Source of the DNA: Oligoflexia bacterium
GTDB taxonomy: Bacteria; Bdellovibrionota; Bacteriovoracia; Bacteriovoracales; Bacteriovoracaceae
Direction of reading: 5' to 3'
NCBI GenBank assembly: GCA_015232355.1
Contig: JADFZW010000011.1
Coordinates: 62,001-126,000 of the forward strand
DNA length: 64,000 bases
The notes beneath the pieces were generated by a model. It did no database searches, was not told where the DNA came from, and saw only the letters and a program-made list of their open reading frames with translations. Within the stretch, counting starts at the first letter, position 1. Each line of letters starts with the position of its first letter. The translations under genes and the position numbers were made by a program. Positions 9,124-17,573 of this stretch are shown in pieces.

Positions 9124-10362
9124 ATGTCTAAAGAGAAGTTTTATAAAAAATTTGTGTTAAGAGAAGATATGCAGGAGCTAGAGCAGAAGCTTGACTATAA
9201 TCCCTATTATGCAAAAATTAGCTCTGGATTATCAGATCCACTCATTATTAATGGTGAAGAATATGTAAACTTAGCGGCCAATAATTATTTAGGTTTGGCC
9301 ATGAATCCAAAGGTTATGGAGCATGCAAAGAAAGCAATGGATCGTTATGGAATTTCCCTATGTGGAACTCCTATAGCAACAGGATCAATTGATCTTTATC
9401 AACGAATGCAGAAGAGACTTGCAAACTTTGTTGGTGTTGAAGATGTGATAATTTTACCATCATGCTATCAAGCAAACAATGCTATTTTTATGGCGATACT
9501 TACCGCTCATGATGTAGTTATTGTTGATCACTACGCTCATTCTTCTCTCAGTGAAGGTATTAAGGCAACCAAATGCAAGATTCGTCCATTTAAACATAAT
9601 GATCTTCAATCTCTTGAAAAAAATTTAAAAGTATCGGCCAGCAATTTAGATGAGAAAGGACACATCTTTGTTGTAACTGAATCGGTCTTTTCTACTGAGG
9701 GATCAATTGCTCCCTTTGCAGAGATGGTTAAGCTTTGTGAAAAGTATGATGCTATTCCATTAATAGATGATTCTCATGGTATTGGCGTACTAGGGAAAAA
9801 TGGCAATGGTATCTTAAGTCACTTCGGACTTGATAAGGGTAACTATAGTGGGATTTACACAACTTCAACTGGAAAGGCACTGGCAACAGTTGGTGGAATT
9901 ATTGGTGGCCCTAAAAAATTTATTGAGTACTTAAAATATTACTGCTCACATCTAGTTTATTCAACAGCAATATCACCAATTAATTTAGGTGCGCTGGAGA
10001 TGATTCTAAATATATTAGAAGATGATAGTGAGTATAAAAAAATATCTGATCAAATGTGGAGATATCGAAACATGTTGGCGGATGGACTTAAAGCTGTTGG
10101 CTTTAAATTAGCAGATGGACCAGCACCGATTGTTTCAATTAAAGCAGGAGATAGCATAGAAACATTATTATTAGCAAAGGCATTCTATAAACAAAAAATA
10201 TTAACAACACCTTTTATTTTCCCTTCAGTTCCGTTGGATGGAGGAGTGGTGCGCTTGATTGCAATGACCACTTTAAAGGAGGAGACGATCGAAAGAGTGC
10301 TTGGAGTTTTAAATGAAGTATTTATTGATCATGAATCCTGGGTCAAGGGATGGAAGAAGTAA
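9124..10362 (+). CDS. PLP-dependent alpha-oxoamine synthase (SPT/AONS/KBL family)
   Basis: Condenses an amino acid with an acyl thioester, with loss of CO2, to give an aminoketone. The fold-type I PLP pattern is clear: H139 in DHYAHSSL stacks on PLP, D215 and H218 in IDDSHG bind it, and Lys251 in TTSTGKALATVGG forms the Schiff base. The length, 412 residues, is normal. Substrate choice between serine palmitoyltransferase, 8-amino-7-oxononanoate synthase and 2-amino-3-ketobutyrate ligase cannot be settled by eye. The ACP, lipid kinase and reductase neighbours argue for a long-chain base. I prefer the ATG at 9124 (GGATG upstream) to the one at 9112. The 3' end overlaps the lipid kinase gene by 50 bp. 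Confidence 0.88.
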   Translation: MSKEKFYKKFVLREDMQELEQKLDYNPYYAKISSGLSDPLIINGEEYVNLAANNYLGLAMNPKVMEHAKKAMDRYGISLCGTPIATGSIDLYQRMQKRLANFVGVEDVIILPSCYQANNAIFMAILTAHDVVIVDHYAHSSLSEGIKATKCKIRPFKHNDLQSLEKNLKVSASNLDEKGHIFVVTESVFSTEGSIAPFAEMVKLCEKYDAIPLIDDSHGIGVLGKNGNGILSHFGLDKGNYSGIYTTSTGKALATVGGIIGGPKKFIEYLKYYCSHLVYSTAISPINLGALEMILNILEDDSEYKKISDQMWRYRNMLADGLKAVGFKLADGPAPIVSIKAGDSIETLLLAKAFYKQKILTTPFIFPSVPLDGGVVRLIAMTTLKEETIERVLGVLNEVFIDHESWVKGWKK

Positions 10363-11320
10363 GAAAAATTTTGAAACAATATTTTCTTTACTCGATTCTT
10401 TCAACCTTGATTATCAATTTAAATACACCTCTAAATTAGAGGATGCCTATCAATTTTCTTTAGAAGCAAATCAGTCTAATACCTATGATGTAATTGTTGC
10501 TGTTGGTGGAGATGGTACTATCAACGGTGTCTTAAGTGGTTTTTATGATAAAGATGGAAATCGAATTTGTAAGAAGAGTAAGATGGCCATTATATATACG
10601 GGAACTAGTCCAGATTTTTGTTTGAGTTATAATATCCCATTAAAATTAGAGCGAGCAGTAGAGTTGTTGGCGAAGTTGGCAAAATCGGACACTAGCTATA
10701 ATTCTAATTCACAAAAAATTTCTATTGGACAAATTAATTATACTAACGGTGAGGATATCAACGTAGGGTATTTTGGTTGTTGTGCAAATATCGGAATTGG
10801 CGCAAAAGTGGCGGAAGGTGCAAATAGAGGGATAAGAAAAAAAATTGGAGATGTTGCTGGAACATTTCTTTCTTTAGTAAAAGCATTGATTGATTATAAA
10901 GCAACTGATTTCAAAGTGAGAGTTATCGATGCTGATGGGAAATCATTTACAAATAGAGTGGAGAAAGTGATCAATATGTTTATCGGTCGAACCTACTATG
11001 TTGCCTCTGGAATTAAGGTGGCCAATAAATTAAATTTTGCAGATGAGATGGATGATAAAAAGTTTTTTTTGTTAATTGTGAATAATCTGCGAATAAAATC
11101 AATAATGGGACTATTGAAGATTTTATATTCTGGAAAACCCTTTCAAAATAGAGATGATCTTAAGTTGTCTTATATTGAAAAGATTAGGATCGATTGTGAT
11201 ACGAAAGATAGAGAAATGGGAATGGGAATGGTTGAGTTTGATGGTGATTTTAAGGGTTATTTACCATGTGAAATAAAGATGGCCAAAGATAAATTAGATT
11301 TAATAACAGATAATTTTTAA
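10313..11320 (+). CDS. Diacylglycerol/sphingoid-type lipid kinase (DAGK_cat family)
   Basis: YegS/DgkB-like kinase of 335 residues. It starts MKYLLIMNPGSRDGRSKK, the family N-terminal NP-x-S/G motif, and has the nucleotide-binding VGGDGTINGVL at residues 64-74. The C-terminal half contains a FDGD element as in diacylglycerol and sphingosine kinases. It would phosphorylate a lipid hydroxyl using ATP. In Caulobacter a kinase of this family, CpgB, phosphorylates ceramide within a sphingolipid locus, which makes a sphingoid or ceramide-like substrate a reasonable guess here. Its start lies 50 bp inside the preceding synthase gene in another frame, so translation is probably coupled. Confidence 0.88.
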   Translation: MKYLLIMNPGSRDGRSKKNFETIFSLLDSFNLDYQFKYTSKLEDAYQFSLEANQSNTYDVIVAVGGDGTINGVLSGFYDKDGNRICKKSKMAIIYTGTSPDFCLSYNIPLKLERAVELLAKLAKSDTSYNSNSQKISIGQINYTNGEDINVGYFGCCANIGIGAKVAEGANRGIRKKIGDVAGTFLSLVKALIDYKATDFKVRVIDADGKSFTNRVEKVINMFIGRTYYVASGIKVANKLNFADEMDDKKFFLLIVNNLRIKSIMGLLKILYSGKPFQNRDDLKLSYIEKIRIDCDTKDREMGMGMVEFDGDFKGYLPCEIKMAKDKLDLITDNF

Positions 11321-11369
11321 ATAAATAAATTTAATTAAATTAAATGATTTGCAGATAATGGAGATAATA

Positions 11370-12401
11370 ATGAGTGAAGAAAATAAAATAAAAAAAATTT
11401 CAGCACTTCTACCTAGAAGTAGCAGACAAGTTAATAAATTATATGAAAGTGATTCAGAGATAATTCATTTTGGAGATTCCTATTTGCTTTTTAACATAGA
11501 TGATTTTTCTTCAGAGGATTATTTTATAGAGGAAAATCCCTTTAATTTAGGATGGAATATGGCGGTTGCTGCAATTTCCGATGTGTTAGCATCAGGAGGA
11601 TCTCCTCTATACTATGCTCACAGTATGGTTTTAAGTAGTAGTTGGAGTGAAGAGTACATTGCAGAATTAACCAAAGGAGTAGCAGAAGCACTCAAACAAA
11701 GTGGAGCATATTTTATTGGAGGAGATTTAGGAATTGATAGTGGAGATAAGTGGCATTACACTGCGACGGTAATAGGAACTTGTAATAATTCTAAATATAA
11801 TTTAAGAAGTGGTGCTCGAGAAGGGGATATAATTTATATGAGTGGAGAGATTGGTCTGGGAAATTATATGGCCATGCTTAAACTTATGAATATCAAAGTT
11901 GATCCCACTACCGGTAAACCTTTAGAACAAAAATTCCCTCTAAGAATGAAAGAGAGTGAATTAATCAATAAGTATGCTACTGCAGCTATCGATACTAGCG
12001 ATGGAATTTTAAATACCTTAAATATTTTGGCCGATGTTTCCAGAGTTGGATATAAAGTGAATGAGAGTTCATTTTCGTATTTAAGGGAACAAGAAATTTT
12101 AAGTAAACATTTTTCAATGCCACCATTTCTTCTCTTTGTAGGAGAGGCGGGAGAGTATGAATTAATTTTTACCATTAGAGCAGAGGACCAAGAAAACTTT
12201 TTAAAGGAGAGTAGGGAACATAATTTAAAATTTAGTAAATTAGGAGAGATTACAAATATAGAGAGTACAAGAACTTTAGAGAGAGTAATAAGTGCTGGAG
12301 GTGGCAGTGTAGATTTGACTACACTTAATTTTAGGGCCAGAGATTTTCTTAACCCTAAGGATTATTTAACTGCACTTATTAAATGGTACAAGGGTATTTA
12401 G
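11370..12401 (+). CDS. ThiL-like/AIR-synthase-related kinase
   Basis: The overall pattern follows thiamine-monophosphate kinase: NMAVAAISDVLASGGSPLYY, YFIGGDLG, then GDIIYMSGEIGLG, AAIDTSDGIL and VGEAGEYEL. However, the N-terminal GDD and STDTLVEG motifs of true ThiL, which hold metal and nucleotide, read FGDS and NIDDFSSED, so chemistry or substrate may differ. There are no other thiamine genes here; it sits inside a lipid cluster. I start it at the ATG at 11370, which has GGAG 7 bases upstream; the open frame extends further to a TTG without support. Best described as a ThiL-like ATP-dependent enzyme of unknown substrate, possibly a second phosphorylation step. Confidence 0.75.
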   Translation: MSEENKIKKISALLPRSSRQVNKLYESDSEIIHFGDSYLLFNIDDFSSEDYFIEENPFNLGWNMAVAAISDVLASGGSPLYYAHSMVLSSSWSEEYIAELTKGVAEALKQSGAYFIGGDLGIDSGDKWHYTATVIGTCNNSKYNLRSGAREGDIIYMSGEIGLGNYMAMLKLMNIKVDPTTGKPLEQKFPLRMKESELINKYATAAIDTSDGILNTLNILADVSRVGYKVNESSFSYLREQEILSKHFSMPPFLLFVGEAGEYELIFTIRAEDQENFLKESREHNLKFSKLGEITNIESTRTLERVISAGGGSVDLTTLNFRARDFLNPKDYLTALIKWYKGI

Positions 12402-12434
12402 TTTAGTTTAATTTAGTTTTAGGAGGAGCTAAAA

Positions 12435-13874
12435 ATGAATAGTAATAATAATAGGAACAATAGAAACAAAAATAGAGTAGTCATAACTGGCATTGGTCCA
12501 GTTACCTCTATAGCTAGAGGTGTGGATGAATTTTTTACTGCGGTTAATTCTTTAAAGACCGCATTTGAACCAATTCCTTCATCCTATGAAATGGGAAAAA
12601 AATATCGTTTTAAGTCGCGCTTTTATGTTAAGGCACCAGAACCAAAACTAGAACAATATGGACTACCTCGCACTCTAGAAAAAATTTTAGATAAAGCTTC
12701 TCTTTTGGCCGTTGAGGCTTCTTACTTAGCGATTAAAGATTCAGCATTACCATTTAAAGTAGTTACAGATATGAAGGATAGAGAGAGAGGAAAAGCTCTC
12801 GAATTTGAGGGAGATTCCAACATTGCTTGCATTTTAGGAGTGGGAGTAAGTAGTATGGCCGCTTGTATGAAAGCTCATGAAGCAAGTGTTTTAGGAGAAG
12901 TGGAAAATAGTTGGAGAGATGAAAGTAATGCTACAGATGAAGAAAAAGAATTAAACAAACAGGAATTAAAAATAATAAAAAAATATGGAAAAGAATTGGG
13001 AGTGGCAGAAAAATTTAATAGAGTCACTGCTTTTCAAGTGATGGCCAATGCATCCTCTGCTTGGGTTTCAATTCTCTTTGGATTAAAAGGAGAGACCTAT
13101 AATTTAAATACTGCTTGTGCCTCTGGTACCTATGCAATTTGTAGAGCGGTAGAGTTAATAAGAAATGGAAACTGTCAAGTTGCCCTTTGTGGAGGAGTAG
13201 AGTGTTTAGAAGATAAATTTGGGGCCCCGATGCGATCCTTTGATATGTTGGGTGCTTTAAGCGCTACCACCGATGGAAATCCTAGACCCTTTTCCGATCG
13301 ACGGAGTGGGTTTTTATTTGCAGATGGTGGAGCATGTGTTTTAGTTGTAGAATCATTAGAGCATGCTCAACAAAGAAATGCAAAAATATATGCAGAGATT
13401 GTTGATTATAAAATCAATAGTGATGCCTATGGAATAGTACAAATGGATAGTAGTGGAGAAAATATTAGAAGTATTATTTCTGAATTTAAGAATAAGGCAG
13501 AAGAAGATAGCGAAAAAATTGATTATATTAATGCTCACGGAACTGCCACATATTTAAATGATCAAATTGAGAGTGAAGTGGTGGCATCAATCTTTGGTGG
13601 AGATGGTGTGAAGGTTAGTGAGCAACCATTGATTAATTCTACTAAGGGGATCTTGGGCCATACTATTGCCGCTAGTGGGGCGATTGAGGCAGCAGTGACC
13701 GCATTAGCGATAAAAAATTCGATTGTACATGGTAGTTTGATAGAACGATCATTTAGTACAATAAATGTTCCTATAGAAACAGTGAAGAGGGATATTAAAT
13801 GGGCCATGTCAATGTCATATGGCTTTGGTGGACATAATTCTGGTATTCTATTTAAAAAATATCAGGGGAAATAG
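12435..13874 (+). CDS. Beta-ketoacyl-ACP synthase II-type enzyme
   Basis: Thiolase-fold condensing enzyme with a full catalytic triad: Cys228 in NTACASGTYA, His368 in INAHGTATYLND, and His409 in NSTKGILGHTIAASGAIEA. At 479 residues it is longer than FabF (about 410). The extra length is in the N-terminal Asn/Arg-rich start and in a charged insert around residues 110-190. It would extend or build the acyl chain carried by the ACP at 8774. A strong AGGAGG precedes the ATG. As a second ketosynthase outside a fab operon it is probably dedicated to this lipid pathway. Confidence 0.9.
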   Translation: MNSNNNRNNRNKNRVVITGIGPVTSIARGVDEFFTAVNSLKTAFEPIPSSYEMGKKYRFKSRFYVKAPEPKLEQYGLPRTLEKILDKASLLAVEASYLAIKDSALPFKVVTDMKDRERGKALEFEGDSNIACILGVGVSSMAACMKAHEASVLGEVENSWRDESNATDEEKELNKQELKIIKKYGKELGVAEKFNRVTAFQVMANASSAWVSILFGLKGETYNLNTACASGTYAICRAVELIRNGNCQVALCGGVECLEDKFGAPMRSFDMLGALSATTDGNPRPFSDRRSGFLFADGGACVLVVESLEHAQQRNAKIYAEIVDYKINSDAYGIVQMDSSGENIRSIISEFKNKAEEDSEKIDYINAHGTATYLNDQIESEVVASIFGGDGVKVSEQPLINSTKGILGHTIAASGAIEAAVTALAIKNSIVHGSLIERSFSTINVPIETVKRDIKWAMSMSYGFGGHNSGILFKKYQGK

Positions 13875-13880
13875 AAAAAT

Positions 13881-14993
13881 ATGAATGCTGATAAAAAGTT
13901 ATCAAAAGTTTTAGTAACAGGTGCTTCAGGACTTGTGGGAAGTCATGTGATGGAATTTTTTCAAAGTCACAATATTGAAGTATTTGCACTAGTTCGCAAA
14001 AGTAGTGATCTTAAATTTCTAAAGAGTATTGGGGCCAAGTTAATAGAGGGAGATATTGCAGATTTAGAAGGATTAACAAAAATTTTTGCAGAATTTGATT
14101 CTATTATTCATGTCGCTGCTAAAGTTGGAGATTGGGGAGAATTAAGTGATTTTTATAAAACAAATGTTAAGGGTACTTTAAATGTTTTAAAAGCATGTCA
14201 CACTAATAAGATTAAAAATATTATTCTTACTGGTTCCATTTCTTCCTATGGAGAAGAGGATTACAGTGGAAAAAAAGATGAAAGTTATCCCAATAACTCA
14301 CACTATGATTATTTTTTGGATAAAGTATTTCCTTGTAAGATGAATTACTATCGCGATACTAAGGCGATGATGACCAAAAAATCAGAGGAATTTTTTAATG
14401 AAATATCAATTACTGATCCTGATTATGCTAAAAATTTAAGTATCGTAGTAATTGAACCTTGTTGGGTTTTTGGAGAGCGAGAATTTCATTCTGGTTTTTA
14501 TGATTACATCAAGAGTGTTAAAGATGGAATGCCTTTTGTCTTTGGAGGAAAGGGAAATTTATTTCATGTGATCTATGCTCCTGAATTGGCCAGAGCATAC
14601 TATCTTGCTTATCAAAAGCAACTAAATAAAGAAAAAGATAAAGATAAAGATAAAGATATAACGGGGTTTCATCGAATAATCGTTGGTGATGAAAATATTT
14701 GTGAGATGGATATAGTATTAAAATTATTTTGTGAAAAAGCTGGTCTTAAAAGACCAAAGCGTGCGCCAAAAGCAGTAGCTTATGCTCTAGGATTTTCTTT
14801 AGAGTTTTTCTATACAGCTTGTAAAATTAAAATACCTCCACTACTCACCAGAGGAAGAGTGAATATGTTTTACGATAATATAGAGTACTCAGTGGCGAAG
14901 GCCAATAAGTTATTAAACTTTAAAATAGAGGTGGGACTTAGAGAGGGAATTATACGTACAGTAAAATGGTATAAGGATAATGGGTTAATATAA
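13881..14993 (+). CDS. NAD(P)-dependent epimerase/dehydratase (extended SDR)
   Basis: Rossmann-fold oxidoreductase of 370 residues. The nucleotide motif is VTGASGLVGSH (residues 12-22), followed by IEGDIAD and HVAAKVG. The catalytic YxxxK is in NYYRDTKAM. The family includes 3-beta-hydroxysteroid dehydrogenases and the bacterial ketosphinganine reductase CerR, so in this position it is a candidate for reducing the aminoketone made by the synthase at 9124. That is inference. A run of lysine/aspartate pairs encoded by a 6-bp repeat (around 14635-14660) lies in a surface region. The gene begins 6 bp after the ketosynthase and stops 1 bp before the next gene. Confidence 0.85.
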   Translation: MNADKKLSKVLVTGASGLVGSHVMEFFQSHNIEVFALVRKSSDLKFLKSIGAKLIEGDIADLEGLTKIFAEFDSIIHVAAKVGDWGELSDFYKTNVKGTLNVLKACHTNKIKNIILTGSISSYGEEDYSGKKDESYPNNSHYDYFLDKVFPCKMNYYRDTKAMMTKKSEEFFNEISITDPDYAKNLSIVVIEPCWVFGEREFHSGFYDYIKSVKDGMPFVFGGKGNLFHVIYAPELARAYYLAYQKQLNKEKDKDKDKDITGFHRIIVGDENICEMDIVLKLFCEKAGLKRPKRAPKAVAYALGFSLEFFYTACKIKIPPLLTRGRVNMFYDNIEYSVAKANKLLNFKIEVGLREGIIRTVKWYKDNGLI

Positions 14994-14994
14994 T

Positions 14995-16281
14995 ATGAAA
15001 ACAATAACTGGAATATCAAGATTAATATTAAAATTAAGAATTATTATGGGAGTCTTTTTTACTTTTATACCTCTTTTGTTTTCAGGAAAGATTAGTATAA
15101 AACGTTACATAAGATTTTCCCAGCGTCTGCTGTTTTTTTTGGATTTAATGAAGACTAATAAATTTATTAAATTTGGGAATATGACTAAAATTGAACTTTA
15201 TATGCCGGGTTTTCCATCAAGAGCATTCTATGAATCTTGTAAGAAATTTTTATCTTTTGAAGGAAAGATGCCAGCAGTAACAGTTCTTATCTCTATTACC
15301 TCTGCTTGTCGTTTTAAATGTCAGCATTGCTATCAACGTTTAGATAAGGGACAAGATGTAGAGGTTGAAGTTTTAATTAAGGTAATTAAAGAGCTACAAA
15401 ATATGGGCATAACATTTTTTAATATTGAGGGTGGCGATCCCTTTCTTACCTATGAAAGACTTAAAAGAGTTTGTGCTGCCATCGATGATCGCTCGGAGAT
15501 TTGGATTAATAGTACTGGAGACGGAATTACTTTAGAGCGTTTAAAAGAGTTAAAGAGTATTTCTCCACTTACTTCCATCATGTTTTCTTTGCGTGCTTCT
15601 ACTGAGGAGAAATTTAATGAGTTGATGGGTGTGGAAAATGCATGGGCAATTGCTGCTAAAGGAATGGAACTTTGTCATCAGGCGGGAGTGGCAGTTGCTA
15701 CTAACAGTTGTCTATCACGAGATGATTTTTATAATGGAAATTTAGAAAAAGTTTTAGATAAGGCAAAGGAGTTGAAGGCCACTATTGTACAAATTATTCA
15801 TCCTAAACCAGCAGGTGCTTGGCTTAAATCGGGAGCGGAGCTATTTAGTGCAGAAGATTTAGAGCACATTCGTAAAAAGGTGGATAAATATAATTTAGAT
15901 GATGAATATAAAGATTATCCTCTGATTTCAGCACAAATTTTAGAGGAGGCGCCTGATCGCTTTGGCTGTACCGCTGGTGGTACGGATAGATTTTATATCA
16001 ATGCCAAAGGTGATGTTCAACCCTGTGAATTTTTAAATATCTCCTTTGGAAATATCTATGAAAGGCCCTTTGCTGAAATATATAAAGAGATGCGAGAGGT
16101 ATTTCATACTCCGGGAGTGGATTGGCCTTGTGAAAAATATGCTAAGGATATTTTAGAAATTTATGAAAAACATAATCTAAAATCCTTGCCGCTACCGCTT
16201 GAATTATCTAGAGAGTTTTGTAAAAAACTTGATTTAGGAATGAAGACTCCTGCTTATAAAAAAATAGATGAATTAAAATAA
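14995..16281 (+). CDS. Radical SAM enzyme with SPASM-like C-terminus
   Basis: The radical SAM cluster motif is SACRFKCQHCYQ (C105, C109, C112) and the SAM-binding GGDP follows in NIEGGDPFLTYE. The C-terminal part has FGCTAGGTDRFYINAKGDVQPCEFLNISFGNI, a reduced SPASM-like arrangement. The first 60 residues are unusual: a hydrophobic, basic stretch that may sit on the membrane, which suits a lipid substrate. It is translationally tied to the SDR gene (1-bp gap). Radical SAM enzymes in lipid clusters can methylate, desaturate or couple chains; which of these it does is unknown. Confidence 0.85.
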   Translation: MKTITGISRLILKLRIIMGVFFTFIPLLFSGKISIKRYIRFSQRLLFFLDLMKTNKFIKFGNMTKIELYMPGFPSRAFYESCKKFLSFEGKMPAVTVLISITSACRFKCQHCYQRLDKGQDVEVEVLIKVIKELQNMGITFFNIEGGDPFLTYERLKRVCAAIDDRSEIWINSTGDGITLERLKELKSISPLTSIMFSLRASTEEKFNELMGVENAWAIAAKGMELCHQAGVAVATNSCLSRDDFYNGNLEKVLDKAKELKATIVQIIHPKPAGAWLKSGAELFSAEDLEHIRKKVDKYNLDDEYKDYPLISAQILEEAPDRFGCTAGGTDRFYINAKGDVQPCEFLNISFGNIYERPFAEIYKEMREVFHTPGVDWPCEKYAKDILEIYEKHNLKSLPLPLELSREFCKKLDLGMKTPAYKKIDELK

Positions 16282-16317
16282 AATATTCAAACTATTATAG
16301 TTAAATGGAAAAATAAA

Positions 16318-17565
16318 ATGTTAAAAAAAAATAATCAACTTCTTTTTACTCCTTTTAAGATAAATAAATTGCAAATTGCTAATCGTATTGTTAGGGCCGC
16401 AACCTATGAGGGTTTGGCCGAGGATGAGAGTGGAATGCCCTCGGATAATTTACTAGAACTCTATTCGCGTTTGGCGCAAAATGGAGTGGGAATGATTATT
16501 ACTGGTTTTAATTTTACTAGCGTTCATGGAAGGGCGATGCAAACCAGGCAATGTGGAATTGATGATGATCAAAAGATGTTGAAGTGGAAAAAAATTATCG
16601 AGGAATTTAAGCGTAGACAACAAGAGGATAGTTGCAAGATATTTATGCAAATCTCTCATGCTGGAAGACAGACTACTCATTTGCTAACAGGCGAACAAGT
16701 GTTGGCACCCTCATCAGTGAAGTGCACTTATTTTAGAGAGAGGCCACGTGCTTTAAGTGAAAAAGAGATTTTGATGATTGTAGAAGAGTATGCCAGTGCC
16801 GCTAAAAGGGTGCAAGAAGCGGGTTTTGATGGTGTACAAGTACACTGCGCTCATGGGTATTTAATTCATCAATTCTTCTCCACTCACACTAATAGAAGGC
16901 GTGATAAATTTGGAGGTTCAGTGGAGAATAGATTTCGCTTTCTAGATTTAATTTTAACTAGAATAAGGGAAATTTGTGGAGAGGATTTTGCGCTAATTAC
17001 TAAAGTAAGTTTAGGTGATGATCGAACACTAACTCTTGAAGAGGTAACTCAATTTGTAGCGATGATGATAGAGAGTAAAAAAGTAGATGCTATAGAGTTT
17101 TCATATGGAACCATGGAATATGCAATGAATATTTTCAGAGGGGATGTTCCTATAGATATAGTATTAAAACACAATATGCTCTTTAAGGATTTACCTGCGC
17201 TCTTGAAAAAATTTTGGACAACATTTCTTTATCCACTCTTTTTTAAAAATAAGCTTAAAGGATTTTCAAATAATTATAATTTAGCATCAGCGCTTGCTTT
17301 GCTTGAAAATTTAAGCAAACAACATCAACTTAAAATTCCTCTGATTTTAACCGGAGGAGTACGAAGTGGAAATGATATAGAAGATATAATCGCTAATAAG
17401 CAAATCACTGCAGTCTCAATATCACGTCCTTTAATTTGCGAAGAGGATTTTGTTTTAAAAGTAAAAAATGATTCCAGTTACCAATCAAAGTGTATTAATT
17501 GTAATTTGTGTGCAGTTATGTGTGATAGTGGTCGTCCTACCAGATGTTATAAGCAACATAAATAA
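16318..17565 (+). CDS. NADH:flavin oxidoreductase (Old Yellow Enzyme, 4Fe-4S subtype)
   Basis: FMN-dependent TIM-barrel reductase of 415 residues: TPFKINKLQIANRIVRA at the start, then IFMQISHAGRQT, GFDGVQVHCAHGYLIHQFFS and a GGSVENRFRF segment. Near the C-terminus the cysteines CINCNLC and a further Cys 12 residues on have the C-x2-C-x2-C-x11-C spacing of the 4Fe-4S site in 2,4-dienoyl-CoA reductase and trimethylamine dehydrogenase relatives. The large extra domain of those enzymes is absent. It probably reduces a carbon-carbon double bond of an acyl or prenyl intermediate in this cluster. It is the last gene, 8 bp from a convergent chemoreceptor gene. Confidence 0.88.
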   Translation: MLKKNNQLLFTPFKINKLQIANRIVRAATYEGLAEDESGMPSDNLLELYSRLAQNGVGMIITGFNFTSVHGRAMQTRQCGIDDDQKMLKWKKIIEEFKRRQQEDSCKIFMQISHAGRQTTHLLTGEQVLAPSSVKCTYFRERPRALSEKEILMIVEEYASAAKRVQEAGFDGVQVHCAHGYLIHQFFSTHTNRRRDKFGGSVENRFRFLDLILTRIREICGEDFALITKVSLGDDRTLTLEEVTQFVAMMIESKKVDAIEFSYGTMEYAMNIFRGDVPIDIVLKHNMLFKDLPALLKKFWTTFLYPLFFKNKLKGFSNNYNLASALALLENLSKQHQLKIPLILTGGVRSGNDIEDIIANKQITAVSISRPLICEEDFVLKVKNDSSYQSKCINCNLCAVMCDSGRPTRCYKQHK

Positions 17566-17573
17566 AGTTTGTT

